Shown one piece after another: positions 1 through 9,108 of a stretch of DNA of 64,000 nucleotides (the stretch's first letter is position 1; each line of letters opens with the position of its first letter). The notes under the pieces were generated by a model that did not search any database, was not told the DNA's origin, and saw only the letters and a list, made by a program, of their open reading frames with translations. The position numbers and the translations under genes were made by a program. This DNA comes from Alteromonas portus. Its GTDB lineage: Bacteria; Pseudomonadota; Gammaproteobacteria; Enterobacterales; Alteromonadaceae. The stretch covers positions 248,001-312,000 of the forward strand of contig NZ_SWCO01000008.1 in the NCBI RefSeq assembly GCF_005117025.1, in the 5' to 3' direction.

Positions 1-2
1 CT

Positions 3-224
3 AACAACAAAGCGTTATGCGACTACGCGCAGTGGGTGGATGAAAAACGCGCACAAAGTCTGCCTACGTTACCGAGTAACCTCAAAGAGCAAAAAAACAT
101 TAATCCATTTTTACGCGCCCATGAACTTTCTGTGAAAACTGCTGCCGAAGCCTATTGCGAAAATAACCTGGCTGACGATGTTGCAGTGTTTGCTGCAGTT
201 CGCCGCTGGAAAGATGAGTTTTGA
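3..224 (+). CDS. gloB: Hydroxyacylglutathione hydrolase (glyoxalase II), C-terminal end only
   Basis: Partial gene: the reading frame is open from the window edge, so only about the last 73 residues are visible. This tail matches the C-terminal substrate-binding region of GloB, with a TLPS motif, the NPFLR block and a terminal RWKDEF similar to the usual KKDRF ending. GloB hydrolyses S-D-lactoylglutathione to D-lactate and glutathione in cytosolic methylglyoxal detoxification. The metal-binding metallo-beta-lactamase motifs lie upstream of the window and cannot be checked. The next gene, mltD, follows 64 bases later on the same strand; gloB and mltD are also neighbours in E. coli and relatives, which supports the call. 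Confidence 0.85.
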   Translation, partial: NNKALCDYAQWVDEKRAQSLPTLPSNLKEQKNINPFLRAHELSVKTAAEAYCENNLADDVAVFAAVRRWKDEF

Positions 225-288
225 TGCAAAAGTAAGCCGATTATCGTAATATTGCCGGTTTGCAGTGCTCCAAGAGGTTTCTTCATAT

Positions 289-1953
289 ATGCAGTTGAAG
301 TTTTTTCCTCTATCGCCGTTGTTATTGGCGATAGGTTTAACGGGTTGTCAGTTAACCGAAGACAGTAGCGACAATGCACAGTTACAGAATAATGAAAACG
401 CCTCTTTAGAAGCGTGCAGTGAAATTTATAGCAACGAAGAAGCCATTTCAGATTGTGAATTAGCAAGAGATGGCGTTGTTGAAGTCGTTCACCCGAATGA
501 CGATACGCTAGAAGAAGGTGCCGAGCTTACCGATACACCTGACATACATACGCAAGCTGTAGTTACAGACGTTTGGGAACGTGCTAGCGCAAACTTCTCC
601 CTTCCCATCCCTGATGACAAGCGTATTAGCGCCCAACGAAAATGGTATTTGAAACACCCTGAATATATGGCTCGCGTGGTAAAGCGCGCAAAGCCTTTCC
701 TCTACTATATTGCAGAGGAAATTGAAAAGCGCGATATGCCGATGGAGTTAATTCTTCTTCCTGTGGTAGAAAGCGCATTCGATCCTTTTGCCTATTCTCA
801 CGGGCGAGCAGCCGGAATGTGGCAGTTTATTCCTGGCACCGGAAAACGATTCGGTATGCAGCAAAATTGGTGGTACGACGGACGTCGCGACGTTGTTGCG
901 TCTACTCAAGGTGCACTTGACTACCTTACCTATTTAAATGAAATGTTCGACGGAAATTGGCTTCATGCACTTGCTGCCTATAACAGCGGTGAAGGTCGTG
1001 TGCAGCGAGCGATTAAAGCAAACAAACGTGCAGGAAAACCTACTGATTTCTGGAACCTGAATTTACCCAAAGAAACCCGTGCTTACGTACCTAAGTTATT
1101 AGCTCTTGCTGATATTCTTAAAAACAAAGATGAATATGCGTACTCATGGCCAGAAGTGGAAAACGTTGCCGTTATTGAAGTGGTTGATATTGGCTCTCAG
1201 GTCGATTTAGCGTTTGCGGCCGAACTTGCCGGTATGTCTTTAAAGGAATTGCATGGGCTAAACCCTGGCTTCAACCGCTGGGCCACGTCGCCTGAGGGAC
1301 CTCATAGATTAGTACTTCCGCTTGATAAAGCGGCTGCCTTTTCTCAAGCGCTTGCAAAAATTGATCAAAAAGAGCGGTTAAACTGGGTACGCCATTCAGT
1401 AAAACCCGGCGATAGCTTAGGTAAGATTGCAAAGCAGTATCACACCACAGTTAAGGTGCTTAAAAAGGTAAATGAGCTAGACTCGTCAATGATCCGTGTA
1501 GGACAGGCGATTATGGTACCAGTGGCATTACAAGAGCTAAACAACTACACACTATCTCAAGAGCAGCGCCTAGCAAGCTTGCAAAATAGCGGAGCGTCTA
1601 AGCAAAAAGTACGTCACACCGTTAAAACAGGTGATACGCTATGGGATATTGCTCGTAAGTATAATGTAAGCACGAAACAATTAGCGAAATGGAACGGCAT
1701 GGCGCCAGGTGATACGCTTCGCTCTGGCAAGACATTAGTGATTTGGCAAGAAGGGAAAGCACAAGACGGCGTTAGGAAGAAACTTACTTATACCGTTAGA
1801 AACGGGGACTCATTGTCGCTTATTGCTAGCAAATTTAACGTTAAAGTTAGTGATATCGGTAAGTGGAATTCGCTTAATACCAAGCGCTATCTTCAACCTG
1901 GCCAGAAGCTAAAGCTTTATGTAGACGTAACAAGGTTGAATGCATCAAGTTAA
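289..1953 (+). CDS. mltD: Membrane-bound lytic murein transglycosylase D with three LysM domains
   Basis: Outer-membrane lipoprotein that cleaves the MurNAc-GlcNAc bond of peptidoglycan with formation of 1,6-anhydroMurNAc. The ATG at 289 is chosen because AGAGG lies about 11 bases upstream and it gives a clean lipoprotein signal ending in LTGC (lipidated Cys20); a GTG at 265 is in frame but adds eight residues before the signal. The SLT domain follows, with catalytic Glu161 in the ESAFDP motif, then GMWQFIP and the AYNSGEGRV motif. Three LysM modules fill the C-terminal third (starting roughly at residues 365, 440 and 500), each with a YTV/HTV..GD.L pattern. Two LysM repeats are common in E. 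coli MltD, so three is slightly longer than that reference. 554 residues. Confidence 0.95.
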   Translation: MQLKFFPLSPLLLAIGLTGCQLTEDSSDNAQLQNNENASLEACSEIYSNEEAISDCELARDGVVEVVHPNDDTLEEGAELTDTPDIHTQAVVTDVWERASANFSLPIPDDKRISAQRKWYLKHPEYMARVVKRAKPFLYYIAEEIEKRDMPMELILLPVVESAFDPFAYSHGRAAGMWQFIPGTGKRFGMQQNWWYDGRRDVVASTQGALDYLTYLNEMFDGNWLHALAAYNSGEGRVQRAIKANKRAGKPTDFWNLNLPKETRAYVPKLLALADILKNKDEYAYSWPEVENVAVIEVVDIGSQVDLAFAAELAGMSLKELHGLNPGFNRWATSPEGPHRLVLPLDKAAAFSQALAKIDQKERLNWVRHSVKPGDSLGKIAKQYHTTVKVLKKVNELDSSMIRVGQAIMVPVALQELNNYTLSQEQRLASLQNSGASKQKVRHTVKTGDTLWDIARKYNVSTKQLAKWNGMAPGDTLRSGKTLVIWQEGKAQDGVRKKLTYTVRNGDSLSLIASKFNVKVSDIGKWNSLNTKRYLQPGQKLKLYVDVTRLNASS

Positions 1954-2033
1954 CCTTTAACACTTAGCGTTCTATATTGTTCATGTCCAACTGCATTTAC
2001 ATCACGCTTTAAGTCAACATACAGGATAAGGAA

Positions 2034-3071
2034 ATGCTAAGAATTAACCGGGAAAATTTGCGAAACAGTCATGAAACGCCTTGGTTAATTTTAGACTTAG
2101 TCATGTTAGGTATACTGTTTGTTAACCTAGCATGGCTCATTTTCGATGCCCTTTATGCCACAGACTTTGTTTATGGTGTTTTGGGTACCTATTTCCCTGC
2201 ATTCCTTAGTGCGTACGACCCTATACACAACAATTTTTTGTTGGTCGATTTAGTTTTTATTGCCATATTTTTCACTGAGTTTTGCTTTCGCTGGATTGTT
2301 GCGATTGTACGTAAAGAACATTTACGCTGGTATTTCTTTCCTTTCTTGCACTGGTACGACATTATCGGCCTCATTCCAACCGGGCCAACTCGTTTATTTC
2401 GTTTCTTGCGAATATTCTCTATTCTGCACCGCCTCCACAAATTCGAAATAATCGACTTAAATCAAACTGCCGTCTTTCGTTTTTTTGCCTTTTACTACGA
2501 TGTCTTCGTTGAAGAGTTAAGTGACCGAATTGTTGTCAAAGTGCTTAGCGACGCGCAAAAAGACATTTCAGCGGGCTCGCCCTTGTTAGACGATATCAAT
2601 GCACAAGTACTGGCTCCCCGTCGCCCTGTGATAACTCAATGGATGGCTGGCGTTATTAACCATTTAGGCCAGTCTATTCAAAGCGAAGAGCACGGTGAGG
2701 TAATTCGAGAGCACGTACGAAAAAGCGTAGGCAAAGCGGTACGAAGCAATGCGCAAGTCTCTTCCCTTCACTATCTACCTGTTATTGGTAAAACCATTGA
2801 AAATACATTGGAAGAATCGGTTACTGACATAGTTACCACATCACTTGTAAACCTTTTAAGTGATTTAGATGCAGAGCGCATCGACCACTTTATTTCTGTT
2901 GGCATGCACGACTACACTCCTACTGCTGACGCGCTAGATAAAGAAGTACTTAACGTTGTAAACGAATGCTTGGAATTGGTGAAAGCCCATGTTGCCCAGC
3001 AGCGCTGGAAATCGCATTTAACCGAGAAAGAGAGTGCAATCCCCACTGACAAACCGGACATAAACCCTTAA
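2034..3071 (+). CDS. Membrane protein with voltage-sensor-like N-terminal domain
   Basis: I cannot give a function. The 345-residue protein starts at an ATG preceded by AAGGA. The N-terminal 150 residues contain about four hydrophobic segments; the last is a basic helix (RLFRFLRIFSILHRLHKF) with Arg residues at three- or four-residue spacing, like the S4 helix of ion-channel voltage sensors, and is preceded by acidic residues (DLVFIAIFFTEF) where S2 would be. No pore helix or selectivity filter follows. Residues from about 150 on are soluble and mixed helical, including a repeated EE.V.D..V.SLVNLL-type segment. It sits 80 bases after mltD, possibly cotranscribed. It could be a voltage-sensor-only protein or merely a four-helix membrane anchor. 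Confidence 0.55.
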   Translation: MLRINRENLRNSHETPWLILDLVMLGILFVNLAWLIFDALYATDFVYGVLGTYFPAFLSAYDPIHNNFLLVDLVFIAIFFTEFCFRWIVAIVRKEHLRWYFFPFLHWYDIIGLIPTGPTRLFRFLRIFSILHRLHKFEIIDLNQTAVFRFFAFYYDVFVEELSDRIVVKVLSDAQKDISAGSPLLDDINAQVLAPRRPVITQWMAGVINHLGQSIQSEEHGEVIREHVRKSVGKAVRSNAQVSSLHYLPVIGKTIENTLEESVTDIVTTSLVNLLSDLDAERIDHFISVGMHDYTPTADALDKEVLNVVNECLELVKAHVAQQRWKSHLTEKESAIPTDKPDINP

Positions 3072-3105
3072 AAATGCCAGCTTCCAGAAAACAAACGCAA
3101 TAATT

Positions 3106-3124
3106 AATAACAACTATTATCATT
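3106..3124. promoter_or_regulatory. Probable Fur box upstream of the TonB-dependent receptor
   Basis: The 19 bases AATAACAACTATTATCATT match the classical Fur consensus (GATAATGATAATCATTATC) at 11 positions. The site lies about 60-80 bases before the receptor start codon, where an iron-dependent repressor would be expected. Inferred from sequence only. Confidence 0.5.
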
Positions 3125-3185
3125 ACCCCTCTAATGATAGACTAAAGTCTATACTGCAAATATCTATCACTCGAGGAAGGAATCT

Positions 3186-5348
3186 ATGGCGTTTATTAAG
3201 CCATCATCAGCGGTACGCAATGCTTCAAAAAACACTGCCTTTTCGCTTTCAGCACTTGCACTCGCTGTATTAGCATCAACTAGTGTATTCGCTCAGCAAG
3301 AGGAAGAAGACGAGAAATTAGAGCATATCGAAGTGAACCCCATGCAGTCTTACAGAAGCACTGCTACGAAATCGTCGCTTCGTCCTATTGAATCGCCCGT
3401 AAGCATTAGCGTTATTGACCAAGATTTACTGCAACTTCGCCAAGCTGATTCAGTAAACAAAGCCCTGCGTTACGTCTCTGGTGTTACCACTGAAAGCCGC
3501 CCTACTATTACTATCTTCGACCAGTTTACTATTCGAGGTTTTACGACTTACCAAACCTTTTACGATGGGTTACCGCTGCTTACTAACAATAGCTGGAACC
3601 TTTACCCTCAGGTTGATGCGTTTGCTACTGAATCATTAGAGATCTTAAAGGGTCCGGCCTCATCGTTGTATGGTTTGGTTCCGCCTGGCGGCATGGTCAA
3701 CCAAGTGGCTAAATACCCTAAAGATGAAGATGAAACCCTTGTTAGAGCAGCATTGGGGTCTGACAGCTTGTTTGAACTAGGTTTGGACACAGCGGGCGCA
3801 CTTACCGACAATGCAAGGTACAGGCTGGTTATGTTGGGAAGAAAGCGTGACGGGTTTCAAGACACAACAGAAACCGAGCGCTATACCATAGCCCCATCTG
3901 TTACCGTAGATATTAGTAGCGAAACAGAACTTACACTATCTGGCTACTATCAAGATGATCCAGAGATGATCCCGTCTACTCCTCTACCTGGCCAAGGCAC
4001 TCTTTATAGCGACCAGTTTGGAAAATTAGACGCCAGTACCTATGCGGGCGATGAAAACTGGAATAGCTTTTCACGCGAAGTGCTTATGCTTGGATACAAA
4101 CTGAACCACCAAATAACAGATAGTTGGTCGATACTGCAAAAGTTCAGATATACAGATTCAGAAGCGCTTCAACGCAATAGCTACCATTCCGTATTGGATG
4201 CCGAAAACAATTTATACCGTTCTGCTTATTTAACTGATGAAGAAACCGATGGGATAACGGTAGACACACAAATTGCAGGGCAGATAGTTACGGGCGATGT
4301 AGTTCACAACCTTCTGTTCGGTGTCGACTATCAAGATTCTGATTCTACAGTAGCCTACCGCGATACGTTAGGCACGAATACACCGCCTTTAAACCTTGTG
4401 AATATTGATAACGATCTTTTTGATGTTAGCGCGCTCCCGCTCGATTTCTACCAAGAAGATCACGATATCGATGTTGAACAACTCGGTTTTTATGTTCAAA
4501 ACGAAATGCAGTTCAACAACATTACTGTGCTGCTAAACGGTCGCTACGATAACTTTGAAAGCACCGATGTCGCTGCAAACGTTTACGACGGTTTTGAATA
4601 CGGCAGCACTACCGAAATTGACCAAAGCGAATTTTCAGGCCGTGTTGCCACTATGTATACCTTTGATTCGGGTTGGCGCGTATACGCAAACTACTCAGAA
4701 TCTTTTGAACCTGTAACGGGAATAGACTCGGTAACGGGTGAAGCCTTCGAGCCGACCACTGCCGATCAAATTGAAGTAGGCACTAAGTTCCAATCAAGCG
4801 ATGGCGCAACTACATTTACCGGAGCTTATTTTGTTCTTACTAAACAAAATGTAGTGGTGAATACACCAGATTTTCTTCAGCGTACCCAAACTGGTGAAGT
4901 TGAATCAAAAGGTGTTGAACTAGAGTTAAATACAAATATCACCAATGCTCTTTCACTTCAGGCTAACGCGACCTTCTTAGATATGGAAGTGACAGAAAAT
5001 GAGCTAGACCCAGCAGAAGTAGGCAATACGCCAGTATGGGTCGCCGAGGAAAGTGCTTCACTGTGGGCGAATTACCTGTTTGAAGACAACTTAGATGGTC
5101 TAATGATTGGCGCTGGCGTGCGCTACGTTGGAGAAACACAGGCCGACAAATACAATACCGATGAAGTACCGTCTTATACACTTATAGATGCAGTCATCAC
5201 TTATGATATGCCAGAGTATGACCTTAGGTTTACTGGCAGTATAAGCAATCTAACCGACAAAGAATATGTAGGTTCATGTTTTGATACCAACAACTGTTGG
5301 TTCGGGGCACAGCGCCGCTTCGAAGTTGGAATAGAAAAGCGTTTTTAG
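3186..5348 (+). CDS. TonB-dependent siderophore receptor
   Basis: Outer-membrane gated channel for ferric siderophores, energised by TonB-ExbBD. Start ATG is preceded by a strong AGGAAGGA. A signal peptide runs to about residue 36 (STSVFA, then acidic QQEEEDE). The plug domain follows, with SPVSISVID, RYVSGVTTESRP, the IRGF motif and a LKGPASSLYG..PPGGMVN segment typical of siderophore receptors of the FhuA/FpvA class. The remainder is a 22-strand barrel pattern, with the C-terminal TonB-receptor signature near the YVGSCF..CWFGAQRRF end and a terminal Phe as required for BAM assembly. 720 residues, full length for the family. No siderophore-synthesis or ABC import gene is next to it, so the ligand is unknown. 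A Fur-like site is upstream and a hairpin terminator follows. Confidence 0.92.
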   Translation: MAFIKPSSAVRNASKNTAFSLSALALAVLASTSVFAQQEEEDEKLEHIEVNPMQSYRSTATKSSLRPIESPVSISVIDQDLLQLRQADSVNKALRYVSGVTTESRPTITIFDQFTIRGFTTYQTFYDGLPLLTNNSWNLYPQVDAFATESLEILKGPASSLYGLVPPGGMVNQVAKYPKDEDETLVRAALGSDSLFELGLDTAGALTDNARYRLVMLGRKRDGFQDTTETERYTIAPSVTVDISSETELTLSGYYQDDPEMIPSTPLPGQGTLYSDQFGKLDASTYAGDENWNSFSREVLMLGYKLNHQITDSWSILQKFRYTDSEALQRNSYHSVLDAENNLYRSAYLTDEETDGITVDTQIAGQIVTGDVVHNLLFGVDYQDSDSTVAYRDTLGTNTPPLNLVNIDNDLFDVSALPLDFYQEDHDIDVEQLGFYVQNEMQFNNITVLLNGRYDNFESTDVAANVYDGFEYGSTTEIDQSEFSGRVATMYTFDSGWRVYANYSESFEPVTGIDSVTGEAFEPTTADQIEVGTKFQSSDGATTFTGAYFVLTKQNVVVNTPDFLQRTQTGEVESKGVELELNTNITNALSLQANATFLDMEVTENELDPAEVGNTPVWVAEESASLWANYLFEDNLDGLMIGAGVRYVGETQADKYNTDEVPSYTLIDAVITYDMPEYDLRFTGSISNLTDKEYVGSCFDTNNCWFGAQRRFEVGIEKRF

Positions 5349-5355
5349 TCGATAC

Positions 5356-5382
5356 AAAAAAGCCCACATCAGTGGGCTTTTT
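5356..5382. terminator. Bidirectional intrinsic terminator
   Basis: AGCCCAC (5361-5367), a four-base loop and GTGGGCT (5372-5378), flanked by an A-run on the left and a T-run on the right. It lies between the convergent receptor gene and cysS and can end transcription from both sides. Confidence 0.85.
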
Positions 5383-5408
5383 CAATTTCAAACGGTAATA
5401 AACCAGGC

Positions 5409-6791
5409 TTACGCTTTACGCCACGTCGTACCGCTTGGGCCATCTTCCAGCACTACGCCCTTAGCGTTTAACGCATCGCGTGCCGCATCTGCGGCCGCCC
5501 AGTCTTTAGCTGCACGAGCGTCGTTGCGCTGTTTAATTAAAGCTTCAATTTCAGCGGCTTCGTCATCGTTGCCCTCGCCACCTTTAAGGAAAGTATCAGG
5601 GTCGCTCTGAAGCATACCTAAAATAGCACCTAGCCCTTTAAGAACCGCTGCCAGTTTGCCTGCTTCTTCAGCGTTATCTTTTTGGCGGTTAAGCTCACGT
5701 GCCACGTCGAACAACACCGAAAAGGCTTCAGGTACGTTAAGATCATCATTCATAGCCGCTTCAAAACGCGCTAAGTAGCCACCGTAGCCAAGGTCTGTGC
5801 TCTCATCTATTGTTACACCACGCATTGCAGTATATAGACGCTCTAGCGCTGCTTTCGCTTGTGTGATGTTATCTTGCGAGTAGCTTAACTGACTACGATA
5901 ATGCGCCGACATCAAGAAGAAACGCAAGGTTTCTGAATCATGCTCTTTAAGCACATCGCGCAAGGTAAAGAAGTTACCCAACGATTTAGACATTTTTTCG
6001 TCATTAACCTGAACCATACCTGCGTGCATCCACACGTTTACGTAAGGTGTGTCATACGCACAGCACGACTGAGCTACTTCGTTCTCGTGGTGCGGGAAGG
6101 TTAAATCTGAACCACCACCGTGAATATCAAAGTGCGCACCAAGGTGCTTATGGTTCATTGCAGAACACTCAATGTGCCAGCCCGGACGCCCTTCGCCCCA
6201 CGGCGACTGCCACGCTGGCTCTCCCGGCTTGGTAGTTTTCCACAGTACGAAATCTAGCGGGTCGTCTTTACCTGCCGCCACTTCAACACGGGCACCGGCT
6301 TTAAGTTGATCCAGGTCTTGTTTACTTAACTTGCCGTAATCTTCGTACTTGCTAACGTCGAATAGTACATCGCCGCTTTCAGCTTGATAGGCGTAACCTT
6401 TGTCCATAAGACGTTGGATAATTTCAATAATCTCATCCATGTGGCCACTTACTGTCGGCTCCACGTCTGGCTCAAGCAAATTAATGGCCGCAAAGTCTTC
6501 GTGCATCATAGCGATAGTACGCGCTGTTAGCGCTTCAAAGCTTTCTCCATTTTCATTGGCGCGAGCAATAATTTTATCGTCGATATCCGTGATGTTACGA
6601 ACATACTTCACATCTAAACCTAGATGGCGTAAGTAGCGTACTAAAACATCGAAACTTAAGTAGGTGCGGGCGTGACCCATATGACTTAGGTCATAAACGG
6701 TAATACCACACACATACAAACCCACTTTCCCTTCTTGAAGCGGAACAAACTTCGCTTTTTCACGGGTTCGGGTATTGTAAAGATGTAGCAT
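5409..6791 (-). CDS. cysS: Cysteine--tRNA ligase
   Basis: Class I aminoacyl-tRNA synthetase that charges tRNA-Cys in the cytosol. The 460-residue length is normal. The HIGH signature appears as HMGH (residues 37-40) and the KMSKS loop is intact (266-270, lysine 266). The zinc site that selects cysteine is visible: Cys28 in YVCGITVYD, the Cys of WHIECS, and the HHENE..QS motif. Convergent with the TonB receptor and divergent from ppiB, the same cysS/ppiB divergence seen in E. coli. Essential housekeeping gene with no unusual features. Confidence 0.98.
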   Translation of the reverse strand: MLHLYNTRTREKAKFVPLQEGKVGLYVCGITVYDLSHMGHARTYLSFDVLVRYLRHLGLDVKYVRNITDIDDKIIARANENGESFEALTARTIAMMHEDFAAINLLEPDVEPTVSGHMDEIIEIIQRLMDKGYAYQAESGDVLFDVSKYEDYGKLSKQDLDQLKAGARVEVAAGKDDPLDFVLWKTTKPGEPAWQSPWGEGRPGWHIECSAMNHKHLGAHFDIHGGGSDLTFPHHENEVAQSCCAYDTPYVNVWMHAGMVQVNDEKMSKSLGNFFTLRDVLKEHDSETLRFFLMSAHYRSQLSYSQDNITQAKAALERLYTAMRGVTIDESTDLGYGGYLARFEAAMNDDLNVPEAFSVLFDVARELNRQKDNAEEAGKLAAVLKGLGAILGMLQSDPDTFLKGGEGNDDEAAEIEALIKQRNDARAAKDWAAADAARDALNAKGVVLEDGPSGTTWRKA

Positions 6792-6902
6792 GTCTATATT
6801 TCCTATTTGTCATAATTTTGGGGCGGAAAGTTTAGCACTGTCACGATTTAAATGGTACAAGCCTTTTGCAGCGATATTGCCGTGATTTGCGGTAACCGTC
6901 TC

Positions 6903-6946
6903 TTTGCGCTGACTACCCGTTTTGCGCTGACGACTCGTTTTGCGCT
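6903..6946. repeat. Short tandem repeat in the cysS/ppiB intergenic region
   Basis: The octamer TTTGCGCT occurs three times at an exact 18-base period (6903, 6921, 6939), with similar spacer sequence (GACTACCCG, GACGACTCGT). It lies 50-90 bases upstream of ppiB and about 110-190 bases from the cysS start, inside the divergent promoter region. It could be a set of binding sites or a replication-slippage product. Confidence 0.6.
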
Positions 6947-6994
6947 AAAATGCCCCCCACTTTATATGTATGCTAAAACACAGGACACACCACA

Positions 6995-7486
6995 ATGGTT
7001 ACGTTAAAAACAAATTTCGGTGACATCACTCTAGAGCTTTTTGAAGATAAAGCACCTAAAACAGTAGCTAACTTCCTTTCTTACGTAGAAGACGGCTTTT
7101 TTGACAACACTATCTTTCACCGTGTAATCAACAACTTTATGATCCAAGGTGGTGGTTTTACGCCAGATATGGACCAAAAAGATACTAAAGATCCTATCGA
7201 AAACGAAGCCGATAACGGTGTTGCAAATGAAGTAGGTACCATCGCGATGGCTCGTACTCAAGACCCGCATTCTGCTACCGCACAGTTTTTCATTAACGTG
7301 AACAACAACGACTTCCTTAACCACACTAGTAAGTCTGTAAACGGTTGGGGTTACTGTGCTTTCGGTAAAGTGGTTGAAGGCATGGACGTTGTAGAGAAGA
7401 TCAAAGCGGTTAAAACCGGTAACCACGGCTATCACCAAGATGTACCTGTTGAGCCAGTGATCATCGAAAAAGCAATTGTCGCGTAA
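6995..7486 (+). CDS. ppiB: Peptidyl-prolyl cis-trans isomerase B (cyclophilin)
   Basis: Cytosolic cyclophilin that speeds cis-trans isomerisation of X-Pro bonds. 163 residues, the usual length of E. coli PpiB. Catalytic-site motifs are present: FHRVI..FMIQGG with the active Arg, the ATAQFFINV block, and DFLNH. No signal peptide, so it is the cytoplasmic PpiB type and not PpiA. AGGA precedes the ATG. It is divergent from cysS, and a strong terminator follows 95 bases after its stop. Confidence 0.96.
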   Translation: MVTLKTNFGDITLELFEDKAPKTVANFLSYVEDGFFDNTIFHRVINNFMIQGGGFTPDMDQKDTKDPIENEADNGVANEVGTIAMARTQDPHSATAQFFINVNNNDFLNHTSKSVNGWGYCAFGKVVEGMDVVEKIKAVKTGNHGYHQDVPVEPVIIEKAIVA

Positions 7487-7580
7487 TTAACTGCCTAGAT
7501 AACTGTTAAATAATCTAACTAAGTAATGGCGCGCTCGACACCTTGTTCAAAGCGAGCCTAAAGCCTTTAGTTAAGTAAAG

Positions 7581-7604
7581 GCCGCGTTATTAACGCGGCT
7601 TTTT
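7581..7604 (+). terminator. Intrinsic terminator after ppiB
   Basis: GCCGCGTT (7581-7588), three-base loop, AACGCGGC (7592-7599) and a run of five T. GC-rich eight-pair stem. Confidence 0.85.
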
Positions 7605-7625
7605 AAACCACACTTAAGAAGATTT

Positions 7626-8351
7626 ATGTCGTTCACCTACTTCATTGCCGATTTACACCTAAGTGCCGACCGCCCAGATATTACAGAGTGCTTATTGCGA
7701 TTTTTAAAAGAAGACGCAATTAATGCTGACGCACTTTACGTACTTGGTGACTTATTTGAAGTTTGGATTGGCGACGATAACGTTACCCCATTTAACACTG
7801 CCATAGCATCAGCCTTTAAAGAAGTGAGTCAGCACTGCCCTATTTACTTTATTCACGGTAATCGCGATTTCGCCATTCGTGAAAAGTGGCTATCGAAAGC
7901 CGGTATGACATTGTTAAACGAACAAGAGGTCGTGGACCTATATGGCACACCTACCCTGCTTACTCACGGTGACGAGCTATGTACACGCGACGTCGCTTAT
8001 CAAAAATTTCGTAAGAAATCTCGTGGTTGGTGGTGGCCTCGCTTAATGCTTGCCCTACCTTTATGGTATAGACAGCGTGTTGCCGATAATGGCCGCGCGG
8101 AAAGCAAAGCCAAACAACAAAACCTCAAACCAGACATCATGGATGTTACCCCTGAAGAAGTGGTGAAAGTGATGGAGAAATGGGGCGTGCAGCGCATGAT
8201 CCATGGTCATACTCACAGACCAAACATCCACAGCCTTGAAGCTAATGGTAAACCTGCCTCGCGTATTGTTCTAGGAGATTGGTATGACCAAGGCAGTGTG
8301 TTGAAGGTTACTGAAAATGAAGTGATGCTGCAAAAGCATAACTTCAGTTAG
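7626..8351 (+). CDS. lpxH: UDP-2,3-diacylglucosamine diphosphatase
   Basis: Fourth step of lipid A synthesis: hydrolyses UDP-2,3-diacylglucosamine to lipid X and UMP at the inner face of the cytoplasmic membrane. It is a calcineurin-like metallophosphoesterase with all metal motifs visible: IADLHLS, LGDLFEVWIGDD, HGNRDF, LTHGDE and HGHTHRP near the C terminus. 241 residues, the family norm. ppiB directly upstream is the same arrangement as in E. coli (ppiB-lpxH). A terminator separates them, so lpxH probably also has its own promoter. Confidence 0.96.
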   Translation: MSFTYFIADLHLSADRPDITECLLRFLKEDAINADALYVLGDLFEVWIGDDNVTPFNTAIASAFKEVSQHCPIYFIHGNRDFAIREKWLSKAGMTLLNEQEVVDLYGTPTLLTHGDELCTRDVAYQKFRKKSRGWWWPRLMLALPLWYRQRVADNGRAESKAKQQNLKPDIMDVTPEEVVKVMEKWGVQRMIHGHTHRPNIHSLEANGKPASRIVLGDWYDQGSVLKVTENEVMLQKHNFS

Positions 8352-8475
8352 CGTTAAAGCGCGATACATCATTATTTGTTACAAACTAGCCCAAAGTACA
8401 TGTGTTACGCGCTGGCTTAATTTTTGTTCTGTGGTATAAAGAATAAAAGCAAGTTAGTCATCATGGACGGTGTAA

Positions 8476-9090
8476 ATGACAGATGTTCTTCTTTCCCCTG
8501 CAAATTTTTGGTTTAGCATTGCGCTTATAGCCGTATTCTTTGTTTTTATTCTAGAGCTTATTAGTACCATCTTTGGCGCAAGCCTGTTAGGACTTGGCGA
8601 CGACTTTGCGGAATTAGATGGCGAAGGTTTTTTAAGTACATCTCTAGCAAATTGGCTAAATATTAATAAAGTCCCTTTCCTTATATTTCTCGTTACATTA
8701 CTGACCTTATTCGGACTTATTGGGCTGATTTTAAATGGACTTACAGCAAGTGTATTTGGCGTTACTTTACCCGCGCTTATGTCTGTTGCTTTAGCCCTTT
8801 TTATTGGGTTAATAGTTACAGCTAAAACCGTAAAAATTATTGCCAGCGTATTGCCAAGCGTTGAGTCAAGCGCGGTAAATAGCGAAGATTTTATTGGCTC
8901 AGTAGCAGAAATTACCATAGGTAAAGCGAGCCGAGGCAACCCTGCTGAAGCGAAATTTACCGACCATTATTCTCAGCCTCATTTTGTGTTAGTAGAGCCG
9001 TTCGAAGAAGAAGAATTGTTCGCACAGGGAGAGCGCGTCATTTTAGTTCAGAAAAAACAACACAGCTGGTTAGCTACCCGCTATCTATAA
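8476..9090 (+). CDS. yqiJ: YqiJ-like OB-fold membrane protein, flotillin partner
   Basis: 204-residue inner-membrane protein with about three hydrophobic segments in the first 120 residues (ALIAVFFVFILELI; FLIFLVTLLTLFGLIGLIL; a third around VALALFIGLIVTA). A soluble C-terminal OB-fold-like domain follows, with FIGSVAEITIGKASRGNPAEAKF and ending in a short polar tail. This is the pattern of YqiJ/NfeD-like proteins, which are encoded beside flotillins and thought to act in the same membrane microdomain. The flotillin gene begins 18 bases after its stop, so they form an operon. The NfeD protease domain is absent, which separates it from long NfeD. Confidence 0.8.
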   Translation: MTDVLLSPANFWFSIALIAVFFVFILELISTIFGASLLGLGDDFAELDGEGFLSTSLANWLNINKVPFLIFLVTLLTLFGLIGLILNGLTASVFGVTLPALMSVALALFIGLIVTAKTVKIIASVLPSVESSAVNSEDFIGSVAEITIGKASRGNPAEAKFTDHYSQPHFVLVEPFEEEELFAQGERVILVQKKQHSWLATRYL

Positions 9091-9108
9091 CCTAAAAGAG
9101 ATAAAAGT

